A stretch of 64,000 nucleotides of DNA from Amycolatopsis circi (lineage in GTDB: Bacteria; Actinomycetota; Actinomycetes; Mycobacteriales; Pseudonocardiaceae). The DNA lies in assembly GCF_003385235.1 (NCBI RefSeq), contig NZ_PQIA01000027.1, positions 16,624 to 80,623 of the forward strand, given 5' to 3'. The notes under the pieces are model-generated. The model saw only the letters and a program-made list of their open reading frames with translations. It was not told the DNA's origin and ran no database searches. Each line of letters begins with the position of its first letter. The stretch's first letter is position 1. The position numbers and the translations under genes are program-made. Shown here in pieces: positions 8,916 to 17,938 of the stretch.

Positions 8916-9001
8916 GCGCAGCTTGCCAGCGAATCATCGCTATTCATGCCGTCGGCTCCCGGGCAACCCCGGTGGAACTCCTCAAGGAGGCGACGGCATG
9001 A
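8912..9001 (+). CDS. 29-codon ORF coupling jetA and jetB
   Basis: ATG at 8912 overlaps the jetA stop (ATGA) and its own stop at 8999-9001 overlaps the jetB start (ATGA). A clear Shine-Dalgarno GGAGG (8901-8905) lies 6 bases before the start. The 29-residue product begins MSAACQRIIAIHAVGSRATP and has a short amphipathic C-terminal helix. I recognise no family. It may be a real small Wadjet subunit or purely a translational relay that carries ribosomes from jetA to jetB; the double 4-bp overlap fits either. The last codons also contain the jetB ribosome site (AAGGAGG, 8984-8990). Confidence 0.55.
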   Translation: MSAACQRIIAIHAVGSRATPVELLKEATA

Positions 9002-10239
9002 GCCAGCTGGCGAATCAACTGGCCGCGGCCGAGCGCGAGGAGGTCGCGCTGGGAATCCGCCAGCTCCTCGCCGCCCCGCTGATCACCGAACGCGGCAAGC
9101 CGGACGCGTTCGACCTGATCCGGCGACGCGGCGAGCCGATCCGGCAATGGTTCGACTACTACTGCGGCTGGGCCTTGACGATCGAGTCGCGACTCGGTTA
9201 CGCGCGACTGGCCAAAGTGCGGATAGCCGACGACCCACGCCGGCCGCTGCGCCGGCTCCGCTCCGGCAAAGCTCCGTTCGACCGGCGGCGTTACGTGCTG
9301 CTGTGCGTGACCGCGGCGGAGCTGCTCGCGACGCCGGTGACCACCATCGGGCTGCTCGCGAAGCGAGTGGTTCAAGCCACCGCCGCCGACGAAGCGATCA
9401 CGACGCTGGACACCGCCAGCCGCGAAGAACGGAGGGCATTGGTCGACGTCCTCCGGCTGCTGGAGCACTACGGCGTTCTCGACGCAGTCGACGGCTCGAC
9501 CGAAGCGTTCGTCGAATCGGCCGAAGCCAAGGTGCTGTACCAGATCGACGGCACGCTAGTGCTGCGATTGTTGTCCGCGCCGATCGGGCCTTCTCGTCTC
9601 GAGGTGCCGCTTGACGAAGTCGCGCTTCGTTTCGAGGAACTCCTCGCCGCGGTTTCCCGCGAACGTCGTTACGGCGTCTCCAGCGCGCACAGCGATCGCC
9701 CCGGGCAATCCGAGGTGCAGCGCAATCTGTGGCTCCGGCACTCGGTTTTCCGTCGGCTGGTCGACGACCCCGTGCTCTACTTCGACGACCTCAGCGATGC
9801 CGAACGCGCGTACCTCGCCTCGCCCACCGGACGGCAGCTGCTCCGCCGGGCCGCCGAACAAGGCGGCTTCGTCCTGGAAGAGCGCGCGGAGGGCGTGCTG
9901 CTGGTGGACGTCGAGAGTGTCGCGACGGATTCTCGGTTCCCCGACGACGCGGGCAACGCGAAAGTGGCTGCGCTCCTCTTGCTCGAAACGCTCGCCGGCC
10001 CGGTCACGGTCGAGCAACTGCGCGTCCAAGCGGCCGGACTTCTCAGCCGTTTCCCTCGCTGGGCCGAGGGATATCGCGGTCCGGACGGTGCCGCGCGGCT
10101 GGCCGCCGACGCGATCGAGGTGCTGATGGCATTCGGTTTGGCCCAGCTGTCTTCCGGAATCGTCCGGCCGCTTCCCGCGGCGGCGCGCTACACCGTCCGC
10201 GAGGCCCGGACCGCCGATTCCGAAGGAGCGTCAGGATGA
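8998..10239 (+). CDS. jetB: Wadjet type II KITE-like subunit JetB (TIGR02678, DUF2398)
   Basis: A 413-residue protein of the TIGR02678/DUF2398 family, the third member of the conserved four-gene set. Characteristic stretches are FDLIRRRGEPIRQWFDYYCGW and VQRNLWLRHSVFRRLVDDPVLYFDDL. In the type II scheme it is the MksE/KITE-like accessory subunit with winged-helix domains that binds the kleisin JetA. The ATG at 8998 has a strong ribosome site AAGGAGG seven bases upstream. The longer open frame upstream reads through jetA in another frame and is rejected. Its stop overlaps the jetC start by ATGA, so stoichiometric coupled translation is likely. Confidence 0.9.
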   Translation: MSQLANQLAAAEREEVALGIRQLLAAPLITERGKPDAFDLIRRRGEPIRQWFDYYCGWALTIESRLGYARLAKVRIADDPRRPLRRLRSGKAPFDRRRYVLLCVTAAELLATPVTTIGLLAKRVVQATAADEAITTLDTASREERRALVDVLRLLEHYGVLDAVDGSTEAFVESAEAKVLYQIDGTLVLRLLSAPIGPSRLEVPLDEVALRFEELLAAVSRERRYGVSSAHSDRPGQSEVQRNLWLRHSVFRRLVDDPVLYFDDLSDAERAYLASPTGRQLLRRAAEQGGFVLEERAEGVLLVDVESVATDSRFPDDAGNAKVAALLLLETLAGPVTVEQLRVQAAGLLSRFPRWAEGYRGPDGAARLAADAIEVLMAFGLAQLSSGIVRPLPAAARYTVREARTADSEGASG

Positions 10240-13200
10240 CGGTCACCGAACTCCCCCGGCATGCCGAGGACACGTTCTCCCGCCAGGCGGACCGCTGGCA
10301 ACCGGCTCGCGCCGGAATACTGAACATCTGGCGGTATTACGACGAGGTCTTCGAATTCCACCACGGCCGGCTCCTGCTCCGCGGCCCGAACGGCAGCGGC
10401 AAGTCGAAAGCGCTCGAGTTGCTGCTGCCGTTCCTCTTCGACGCGAGCCTCCGCGCGAACAGGTTGTCCACGTTCGGCACCGGTGAGCGCACGATGCACT
10501 GGAACCTCATGGGCGAAGGCGCGACCGGCGTGACCCGGGTCGGATACGTCTGGCTGGAGTTCCGTTTCCCGGGCGCCCCCGAGAGGTGGTTCACCTGCGG
10601 CGCACGGCTTCAGGCCAGTTCCCGCACCTCGGCCGTGCACCCGGACTATTTCACGACGTCCCAGCGGATCGGGGTTCCCGGCGGCCTCAGCCTGGTCAAC
10701 GACTCCGGTCAGCCGCTGACCCGGCAGGTGCTCGAACAACGGCTCGGCGCCGACGGCACGCTCTACGGGAACGCGACCGACTACCGGGCCGAAGTCCGCA
10801 CCACGCTTTTCCCCGGGCTGAGCGAACAGCGGTTCGACGCGTTGATCCTCGCGCTGCTCCAGTTGCGCATGCCGAAGCTGTCGCAGCGGCTGGACCCGGG
10901 CATGCTGTCCGATCTGCTTTCCAAAGCACTCCCGCCGCTGGGCCAGCAGGAAATCGCCGACCTCGCCGAGGGCTTCGAAAGGCTGGACAAGCATCACGAG
11001 CGGCTGAAAGAGCTGGAGGAGCTGGTCGAATCGACCCGCGCGCTGGCTGCCAGGCAACGGACGTACGCCCAGCGAGTGCTGCGCGCCGGCGCGGGCACGC
11101 TCATCTCAGCCACCACCGAGATGGAGAAGCGAGCCTCGACAGCGCACGAGTCAGCGGCCCGATACGAAACCGCGACGCGGGAAAAGGAAGCCGCCGAGCA
11201 GCAGATCGAAGAACTGGCCAAGCAGATCCGCACCTCGTCGGCTCGCAAGACCGGGTTGCTCGAGAGCGAGGCATACCAGCGCGGTTCCGAACTGGACCTT
11301 CTCCGCAGGCGGACCAGCGACGCCAAGTCCCGGGCGGAGCGGTCGCGGGCCGAGTCCGGCCGAAAGAAGGAAGCAGCGGAGGACGACGAGCGCGCCAGGA
11401 GCAATGCGGAGCAAGACGTCCGCCGCCGGACGGAGCACGTACGGAACCTGGCCGACGAAACCCGGCAGGCCGCTGCACGCGCCGGGATGCCCAGCGTGCA
11501 CGGCGAAATCGCGGCGCAGCTGGACGGTGACAACCCGGCCGCAGCCCGGCCGTTGCTGCGCGCCGCCGCGCAAAGCCGGGAGGAGCAGCTGCGGGTAGTC
11601 GACGAAGCGCTGGACGGCCACGAGCGCGCAGTCGAGCGACGAGGCCAGGCAGAGGAGGAACTGGAGCAAGCGCGGTCGGCGTTCTCCGCGGCGAAGGACG
11701 AACTGGATCTTGCGGCGGAGCAGCAGACAGCCGCGTTGGAACAGCTGCGAACCGATGTGCTCGCGTGGGCAGGTGCCTGTCGAGAACTGTCGTTTCCCGA
11801 TCCTGACCTGCTGCTGGACCTCCTCGAATCAGAGCGGGCGTTGAACGCCGAGGCGGAGAACGCGGTCAACACGGCGTTGGAGGACATCACCCGGCAGGAA
11901 GCTTCCCGCGAAGCGCAGGTGGCCGAACTGCGGCGGCGACGGGACGACTGCGGCGCGGAGATCGCCCGGCTCCAGTCCGAGAAAGACCTTCCCCCGCCCG
12001 CGCCGCCGACCCGCACCGCTGACCGGACGCGGATGACCGGTGCGCCGTTGTGGCGGCTTGTCGACTTCTCCGCCGCCAGTCCGGAGAACGACCGTGCCGG
12101 AATCGAAGCCGCGCTCGAAGGCGCGGGACTGCTGGACGCTTGGGTCGGTTCGCGCGGAGAGGTTCAGGGGCACGACGTCTTCGCCGACCCGGACGCTTTG
12201 CCCGCGGCGGCCGGACGTTCGCTCGCGGACGTCCTTTCCCCGGAGCCCGACGGCGAGGTCCCGGCACCCGTGATGCGCAAGCTGCTCGCTTCGGTGAGTT
12301 TCGGCGACGTGCTGCCCGCAGAAGGCCCCGCCGCGATCGGAGCGGACGGATCGTGGCGGCTCGGAAACCTCACCGGCAGCTGGCGCAAGGAGCGCCCGGC
12401 CTACATCGGCGCGGCCGCCCGCCGACGTGCTCGCGAGCTGCGAATCGAGGAACTGCAAAACGAAACCCTCTTACTGAGCACGGAAATAGCCGAGGTCGAG
12501 ACGGAGCTGTCCGCACTGTCCCTACGCCGGGGAACAGTGCGCGACGAGCGAGCGAGCCTGCCTCCGCACACAGTCCTCAACACCGCCGCCAGGCACCTCG
12601 ACCGAGCGGAAATCGGACTCGCCGCGGCCGATCGGCTAGTGCGCGAGCGCATCGATCGGGTAGGCAGGCGAGAACACGAGGTCGCGGATGCCCTGCGGAC
12701 GCTGACCGCCTGCGCCGCCGAATACGGGATGCCCGGCGAACGGGCCGCGCTGGCGAATCTGGCCTCGGCCACCCGCGCGTTCCGCACCGCGTGCGAGAAC
12801 TGGCTGGAAAGCCACGAGGGGCTGCGCTCGGCGCGGCAAGTGCTCGACTCCTTGGCCACGCAGGCGGACCGGTCTGCTGACGATGCCCGTCAGCGGGCAG
12901 AAGAAGCGGCGGAAGACGAGGAACAGTACCTGGAGCTAGCGGCGACTCTCGAAGCCGTAGACAGCACTGCCGGGGCCGAGTATCGCGAGGTCGCGGCCAA
13001 GATCGAAAAGATTCGCGTGCACCTTGACGAACTCGAAGCCGCGCGGAAGTCCACGCAAAGCCGGCATACCGAGTTGGCGATCGAGGTCGGGGAATGGCGC
13101 AACCGCCGGGAAACGGACGCGGCCGAACACGAGAAAGCGGTGGCCGACCGCGATGCGGCAGCGCTCCGCTTCCGCAGGCTGGCGTCCGGGGTGTTCCCCG

Positions 13201-14288
13201 CCGACAGCGGCCTGAGCGACCTTGAGCGCTTCGAAACCGTCCTCGGCTCAAGCGACGGCGTGCGCGCCGCTTTGGATGCCGCACGGCTGGTAGCCGCGGC
13301 CTGGCCGAGTGTCCCGCACTCCCCGAGCAACATCGGCGACGCGCTGCACCGGCTGTCCGAGTCCATGCACACGTGCCGGGACGTTCTCCACACTCGCGCC
13401 GACCTCGACCTCGAAACAGACGAGGACGTGCAGATCTTCACCGCCGTGGTGGACGGGATCCGGGTCGGAGCGGCCGAACTGCTGAAGATCCTGCACACCG
13501 AGGCCGAGGAAAGCCGCCGCGAGATCACCGAGCGGGAGCGAGAACTCTTCGACCAGACCCTCACCGGCGACACGCGACGGCACCTCGCCGCGCGGATCCG
13601 CCAGGCCAACGAGCTGGTCGAGAACATGAACAACCGGCTGGAGCAGGTGCGCACCGCGTCGAAGGTCGCGGTCCGGCTGGTCTGGCAGGTCGCCGCCGAC
13701 CTCCCGCCCGGCACGAAGGCGGCCCGCGACCTCCTGCTGAAGGACCCGGTCCGGCTGACCGCCGCCGATCGGGAATCCCTGCACCAGTTCTTCCGCGACC
13801 GGATCGAAGAGGCCAAGGCCGACGACACCGCCACCGGCTGGGAACAGCAGCTGGCCAAGGTCTTCGACTACACCGCGTGGCACCGGTTCGTGGTGAAGGT
13901 CGACCGGGCCAACGGCGAGGGCTGGCAGCCGCTGACCCGGAAACTGCACGGCGCGCTGTCCGGCGGGGAGAAGGCCATCGCGCTGCACCTGCCGCTCTTC
14001 GCCGCCGTCGCCGCGCATTACCAGGCCGTGCCGGAGGCGCCCCGGATCATCCTGCTCGACGAGGTCTTCGTCGGCGTCGACACGACGAACCGCGGCCAGG
14101 TGTTCGCCCTCCTGTCCGCCTTGGACCTGGATCTCATGCTCACGTCCGACCACGAATGGTGCGTCTACGCCGAACTCAGCGGGATCGGGATCCACCAGCT
14201 CATCACCGGCGCCGACGGTGACGACGCGGTCACCACCGCCCGCTTCACCTGGGACGGACACCAGCTTCTCTCAGTAGACGCGGAGTAA
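10236..14288 (+). CDS. jetC: Wadjet type II SMC-like ATPase JetC (TIGR02680)
   Basis: A 1350-residue SMC/MksB-like ATPase, the motor of the Wadjet anti-plasmid complex. The Walker A motif GPNGSGKS is at residues 50-57; long charged heptad regions follow (about 230-560 and 700-1170) either side of a hinge-like segment. The ABC signature LSGGEKA is near residue 1241 and Walker B ILLDEVFVGVD near 1271-1281. The complex is thought to extrude DNA loops and present small circles to JetD for cutting. The ATG at 10236 follows AAGGAG and overlaps jetB by 4 bp. It ends 27 bp before a family B palindrome that probably marks the operon end. Confidence 0.93.
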   Translation: MTVTELPRHAEDTFSRQADRWQPARAGILNIWRYYDEVFEFHHGRLLLRGPNGSGKSKALELLLPFLFDASLRANRLSTFGTGERTMHWNLMGEGATGVTRVGYVWLEFRFPGAPERWFTCGARLQASSRTSAVHPDYFTTSQRIGVPGGLSLVNDSGQPLTRQVLEQRLGADGTLYGNATDYRAEVRTTLFPGLSEQRFDALILALLQLRMPKLSQRLDPGMLSDLLSKALPPLGQQEIADLAEGFERLDKHHERLKELEELVESTRALAARQRTYAQRVLRAGAGTLISATTEMEKRASTAHESAARYETATREKEAAEQQIEELAKQIRTSSARKTGLLESEAYQRGSELDLLRRRTSDAKSRAERSRAESGRKKEAAEDDERARSNAEQDVRRRTEHVRNLADETRQAAARAGMPSVHGEIAAQLDGDNPAAARPLLRAAAQSREEQLRVVDEALDGHERAVERRGQAEEELEQARSAFSAAKDELDLAAEQQTAALEQLRTDVLAWAGACRELSFPDPDLLLDLLESERALNAEAENAVNTALEDITRQEASREAQVAELRRRRDDCGAEIARLQSEKDLPPPAPPTRTADRTRMTGAPLWRLVDFSAASPENDRAGIEAALEGAGLLDAWVGSRGEVQGHDVFADPDALPAAAGRSLADVLSPEPDGEVPAPVMRKLLASVSFGDVLPAEGPAAIGADGSWRLGNLTGSWRKERPAYIGAAARRRARELRIEELQNETLLLSTEIAEVETELSALSLRRGTVRDERASLPPHTVLNTAARHLDRAEIGLAAADRLVRERIDRVGRREHEVADALRTLTACAAEYGMPGERAALANLASATRAFRTACENWLESHEGLRSARQVLDSLATQADRSADDARQRAEEAAEDEEQYLELAATLEAVDSTAGAEYREVAAKIEKIRVHLDELEAARKSTQSRHTELAIEVGEWRNRRETDAAEHEKAVADRDAAALRFRRLASGVFPADSGLSDLERFETVLGSSDGVRAALDAARLVAAAWPSVPHSPSNIGDALHRLSESMHTCRDVLHTRADLDLETDEDVQIFTAVVDGIRVGAAELLKILHTEAEESRREITERERELFDQTLTGDTRRHLAARIRQANELVENMNNRLEQVRTASKVAVRLVWQVAADLPPGTKAARDLLLKDPVRLTAADRESLHQFFRDRIEEAKADDTATGWEQQLAKVFDYTAWHRFVVKVDRANGEGWQPLTRKLHGALSGGEKAIALHLPLFAAVAAHYQAVPEAPRIILLDEVFVGVDTTNRGQVFALLSALDLDLMLTSDHEWCVYAELSGIGIHQLITGADGDDAVTTARFTWDGHQLLSVDAE

Positions 14289-14315
14289 CCGCCGCTCGCT
14301 CACCGCTCGGCCGAC

Positions 14316-14370
14316 GTCCGTGAGGGGAACCCTGAGGGACTCAGAGTCCCTCAGGGTTCCCCTCACGGAC
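14316..14370. repeat. family B palindromic repeat
   Basis: A perfect 27-1-27 inverted repeat beginning GTCCGTGAGGGGAACCCTGA. It lies between jetC and the alkane hydroxylase promoter and can form a very stable hairpin on either strand, so it may end transcription from the jet operon. Other copies are at 35445, 44155 and three in tandem at 61168-61346. Confidence 0.9.
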
Positions 14371-14404
14371 AGCTCCACCTGCGGACTCACCCGGTCGTGG
14401 CTGG

Positions 14405-14460
14405 TTTACATTTCTTCGGCTCTTGTCAATCGGGGTGTACATGTCTTACCGTCATGTAAA
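14405..14460 (+). promoter_or_regulatory. promoter and TetR-type operator of the alkane hydroxylase operon
   Basis: A -35 like TTGTCA (14423-14428) is followed after 18 bp by TACCGT (14447-14452), a TAnnnT -10 hexamer. The -10 is enclosed by the exact inverted repeat TACATG (14438-14443) and CATGTA (14453-14458). An outer pair, TTTACAT (14405-14411) and ATGTAAA (14454-14460), repeats the same half-site. The layout suits steric repression by the TetR protein encoded at the end of the operon. Confidence 0.65.
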
Positions 14461-14483
14461 GCCAGCCAATGGAGGAGGGCGCG

Positions 14484-15884
14484 ATGAGCGAGATGACCGG
14501 CACGGTGCCGCTGGGGTCGACCGAACGCTGGACCGACAAGAAGCGGTACCTGTGGCTGATCGGGCTGGTCGTGCCGTCGCTCGCGTTTCTCGCGATCGGC
14601 CTGCACGCCGCGACCGGCTGGGGCGTCTGGCTCTGGATCGGGCCGATCGTGATCCTGGCGATCGTGCCCGCGATCGACCTGGTCGCCGGCCTCGACCGGA
14701 GCAATCCGCCGGACGACGTGATCGAGCGGCTCGAACAGGACCGGTACTACCGGTGGATCACCTACCTGTTCCTGCCGATCCAGTACGTCGGGTTCGTCTT
14801 CGCTTTCTGGCTGATCGCCCGCGGCGAACTGTCCGTTGTGGACAGGATCGGCCTCTCGATCTCGATCGGCTGCATCGGCGGGATCGGCATCAACACCGCG
14901 CACGAGCTGGGCCACAAGAAGGAAAGCCACGAGCGCTGGCTGTCGAAAATCGCGCTGGCGCAAAGCTTTTACGGGCATTTCTACATCGAGCACAACCGCG
15001 GCCACCACGTACGCGTCGCGACCCCGGAGGACCCGGCGTCGAGCCGCGTCGGCGAAAGCTTCTACCGGTTCTGGCCGCGCACGGTGTTCGGTTCGCTGAA
15101 ATCCGCGTGGGGGCTGGAGCGCAAGCGTTACGCGCGCCGCGACAAGCATCCGTTCCGGATCGGCAACGACGTGCTCAACGCGTGGCTGATGTCCGCGGTG
15201 CTGTGGGTCGCGATGGTGGCGTGGCTCAGCGTCGGGATCCTGCCGTACCTGGTGATCCAGGCGGTGATCGGGTTCTCACTGCTGGAAGTCGTGAACTACA
15301 TGGAGCACTACGGGATGCTGCGGCAGAAGGTCGGGCCGCCGGAGCGGCGCCGGTACGAGCGCGTGGATCCGAGCCACAGCTGGAATTCCAACAACATCGC
15401 GACCAACGTCCTGCTGTACCACCTGCAGCGGCACAGCGATCACCACGCCAACCCGACGCGTCGCTACCAGACCCTGCGCGACTTCGCCGAATCGCCGGTG
15501 CTGCCGACCGGGTACGCCGGGATGATCGTGCTCGCGCTGTTTCCGCCGCTGTGGCGGCGTGTGATGGACCAGCGGGTGCTCAACCACTTCGAAGGCGACC
15601 TCAGCCGGGCGAACATCCAGCCGTCGAAGCGGGAGAAAGTCCTTGCCCGGTATGGGTCTTCCGCTCCCGAGACGGCTGCCGTGCCGGACGACGTGCGCGG
15701 CGACGCCAGCGAAGGCGGGATGTGCCCCGGCTGCGGATATGTGTACGACGAGCAGCGCGGCGACCCGCGCGAAGGCTTCCCTGCCGGTACGCCGTGGTCG
15801 TCCATTCCGGACAGTTGGTGCTGTCCTGACTGCGGGGTAAGGGAAAAGGTCGACTTCGTCGCTCCCGGAAGGATGAGTGTGTGA
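14484..15884 (+). CDS. alkB: alkane 1-monooxygenase fused to rubredoxin
   Basis: A 466-residue membrane di-iron alkane hydroxylase with a C-terminal rubredoxin domain. Several hydrophobic segments occupy the first 130 residues. The histidine clusters are HELGHKK (140-146), EHNRGHH (169-175) and LQRHSDHH (314-321). The rubredoxin has CPGC (414-417) and CCPDC near the C-terminus, holding one iron. It inserts oxygen at the terminal carbon of medium/long alkanes, with electrons delivered through the fused rubredoxin. Such fusions are known from alkane-degrading actinobacteria. The ATG at 14484 has GGAGGAGG five bases upstream; an ATG at 14469 lacks one. Stop and next start overlap (TGATG). Confidence 0.93.
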   Translation: MSEMTGTVPLGSTERWTDKKRYLWLIGLVVPSLAFLAIGLHAATGWGVWLWIGPIVILAIVPAIDLVAGLDRSNPPDDVIERLEQDRYYRWITYLFLPIQYVGFVFAFWLIARGELSVVDRIGLSISIGCIGGIGINTAHELGHKKESHERWLSKIALAQSFYGHFYIEHNRGHHVRVATPEDPASSRVGESFYRFWPRTVFGSLKSAWGLERKRYARRDKHPFRIGNDVLNAWLMSAVLWVAMVAWLSVGILPYLVIQAVIGFSLLEVVNYMEHYGMLRQKVGPPERRRYERVDPSHSWNSNNIATNVLLYHLQRHSDHHANPTRRYQTLRDFAESPVLPTGYAGMIVLALFPPLWRRVMDQRVLNHFEGDLSRANIQPSKREKVLARYGSSAPETAAVPDDVRGDASEGGMCPGCGYVYDEQRGDPREGFPAGTPWSSIPDSWCCPDCGVREKVDFVAPGRMSV

Positions 15885-16075
15885 TGCGGATCGAAGCGGA
15901 TTTGAACAAGTGTGACGGCCTGGGCATGTGCGAGGCGATGGCTCCGGACTTCTTCGAGGTGGGCGACGAGGGCACGGTCGTCGTGCTCGACGGGAACCCC
16001 GGCGAGGAGCACCGGACCGACCTCGCCGCGGCGGTCGACGCCTGCCCGGTGCTCGCGTTGAAGCTGGTGTCATGA
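15884..16075 (+). CDS. [3Fe-4S] ferredoxin
   Basis: A 63-residue ferredoxin with the pattern C10-x5-C16 and a C-terminal CP motif (ACPVLAL), typical of actinobacterial [3Fe-4S] ferredoxins that usually serve P450s or other oxygenases. It overlaps the alkB stop (TGATG) and the reductase start (ATGA), so it is made together with both. It presumably ferries electrons from the flavoprotein reductase, either to the rubredoxin domain or to another oxygenase; since alkB carries its own rubredoxin, a second carrier is slightly unusual. Confidence 0.88.
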   Translation: MRIEADLNKCDGLGMCEAMAPDFFEVGDEGTVVVLDGNPGEEHRTDLAAAVDACPVLALKLVS

Positions 16076-17271
16076 CGCTCGCGGTGGTCGGTGCGTCGCT
16101 GGCGGGACTGCGAGCGGTCGAATCGGCGCGACGAACTGGATACGACGGCCGGATCGTGCTGATCGGCGCGGAGGATCGCCTGCCCTATGACCGGCCGCCG
16201 CTGTCGAAGGCTTTCCTCGCGGCGGACGGACCCGTTGCGGTGGAACCGTTTCTCAGCGCGGACGACCTGCACGACCTTGGCGTCGAACTCCAGCTGGGCA
16301 CTCCCGCGACTGGACTCGACCCGATCGCCCGGGAGATCCACACCGGCGAAACGACGGTCCGCTACGACGCCGCAGTCATCGCCACCGGAGCCACCGCCCG
16401 AGTTCTCCCCGGCACCGAGGAGATCTCCGGCATCCACTCCCTGCGCACTGCGGACGACGCCGTTGCTATTCGGTCCGCATTGGACAGTGGCTCTAGGACA
16501 GTCGTGATCGGCGCTGGCTTCATCGGCTCGGAAGTCGCTTCCGCCGCGCGTAAACGCGGCTTGCCAGTGTCCATTGTGGAAGCTCTCGACACGCCTTTGG
16601 TACGCGCGGTCGGCCCCGAAGTCGGCGAGGCTTGCGCGGAGCTGCATCGAGCGGCAGGCACCGACCTTCGCCTGGGTACCCGGGTCACCGGCTTTACCAC
16701 GACAGACGGCGCGGTGACCGGAGTCCAGCTGTCCAGCGGCGAAGTCCTGCCAGCCGACCTCGTCGTCGCTGGAATCGGCGCGGTCCCGGCCACCGGCTGG
16801 CTGCGCGACAGCGGACTCCTGCTGCACGAACGCGACGGCGGCATCGTCTGCGACGGCACCCTCGCCGCCGCACACGGCGTCTACGCAGCTGGCGACGTCG
16901 CGCACGTGGCGAACGCACTGTTCGACGACGAGCTGATGCGCCTGGAGCACTGGACGAACGCGGCCGAGCAGGGTGCGGCCGCGGCTCGGCACGCGCTGGA
17001 CCCCGCGAGCGCGCGGGTGTTCAGCGCCGTGCCGTATTTCTGGTCCGATTGGTACTCGCACCGCATCCAGTTCGTCGGGACGCCGCGGGCGGACCAGGTC
17101 AGCATGGTCCCGGCCGAACACGGCTGCACCGCGCTGTACCGGCGCGGCGACCGGCTCGTCGGCGCGTTCACCGTCGACCGGCCGCGCGACATCATGAAGT
17201 ACCGCAAGCGGATCGCCGCCCGCGCCCCGTGGTCCGAGGCAGTCTCCTTCGCCAACGAAATGGCCGCCTAG
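16072..17271 (+). CDS. FAD-dependent ferredoxin/rubredoxin reductase
   Basis: A 399-residue pyridine-nucleotide disulfide-fold reductase of the RhdA/PdR type. The FAD motif VVGASLAGLRAVESAR lies at the N-terminus; LPYDRPPLSKAFL follows as in putidaredoxin reductases; VIATGA, the NAD motif VIGAGFIGSEVASAARKRG and VYAAGDVAHV are all present, with WTNAAEQG near residue 300. It should pass electrons from NAD(P)H to the adjacent ferredoxin and the AlkB rubredoxin domain. It starts inside the ferredoxin stop codon and ends one base before the TetR gene. Confidence 0.93.
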   Translation: MTLAVVGASLAGLRAVESARRTGYDGRIVLIGAEDRLPYDRPPLSKAFLAADGPVAVEPFLSADDLHDLGVELQLGTPATGLDPIAREIHTGETTVRYDAAVIATGATARVLPGTEEISGIHSLRTADDAVAIRSALDSGSRTVVIGAGFIGSEVASAARKRGLPVSIVEALDTPLVRAVGPEVGEACAELHRAAGTDLRLGTRVTGFTTTDGAVTGVQLSSGEVLPADLVVAGIGAVPATGWLRDSGLLLHERDGGIVCDGTLAAAHGVYAAGDVAHVANALFDDELMRLEHWTNAAEQGAAAARHALDPASARVFSAVPYFWSDWYSHRIQFVGTPRADQVSMVPAEHGCTALYRRGDRLVGAFTVDRPRDIMKYRKRIAARAPWSEAVSFANEMAA

Positions 17272-17272
17272 A

Positions 17273-17896
17273 ATGACGGCCATGAGCGTGCTTCCGGTGC
17301 CCGCGGGCGGCCAGTACCGGCAGCCCATCATCACCGCCGCCATCGAACTCACCGCGAAATCCGGCTGGTCAGCGGTCACCATGGCGCGGTTGGCCGACCT
17401 GGTCGGGGTAAGCCGGCAGACCGTCTACAACGAGATCGGCTCGAAAACCGCGCTCGCCGAGGCGATGATCTCGCACGAGTTGCGCCGGTTTCTCGCCGTC
17501 GTGAGCACCGCGTTCGACCGACATCCGGACGACCTGGTCGAGGCGATCTACGACGCCGTCCGCGCGGTGCTCGAACTGGCCGACGACAACATCCTCTTGC
17601 GCGCCATCGCCTCCGCGACGCACGGCACCGACAACGAATTCCTGCCGCTGCTGACCACCCGCGCCGGCACCCTGCTCACCGAAGCGAAAGCAGTCCTGCT
17701 CGACCGGGTCCGCAGCTACGCGCCGCCGCTCGACGACGGTCAGCTCACCGTCGTCATGGACCTCGTCGTCCGCACCGTGCTGAGCCACGTGATGCAGCCG
17801 TCCGGCACACCCGCCGAAACCGCCGACGGCCTGGCCTGGGTCGCCACCCGCGTGCTCGGCACCGCCCCGTCGGCGTCGATGCGCACCCGCTCGTAA
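17273..17896 (+). CDS. TetR-family regulator of the alkane operon (AlkX-like)
   Basis: A 207-residue TetR protein: the N-terminal helix-turn-helix (TMARLADLVGVSRQTVYNEIGSKTALAEA) is followed by a variable ligand domain. It is the last gene of the alkB operon, starting one base after the reductase stop; in other actinobacteria a TetR protein (AlkX) in this position represses the operon and is released by fatty acids or alkane products. The dyad at 14438-14458 is its probable operator. A second in-frame ATG at 17282 is an equally possible start. Confidence 0.88.
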   Translation: MTAMSVLPVPAGGQYRQPIITAAIELTAKSGWSAVTMARLADLVGVSRQTVYNEIGSKTALAEAMISHELRRFLAVVSTAFDRHPDDLVEAIYDAVRAVLELADDNILLRAIASATHGTDNEFLPLLTTRAGTLLTEAKAVLLDRVRSYAPPLDDGQLTVVMDLVVRTVLSHVMQPSGTPAETADGLAWVATRVLGTAPSASMRTRS

Positions 17897-17938
17897 TCGA
17901 GGTGCGCGTTCCGGGGCGCGCGTGTCAGCCTGCCGCGC

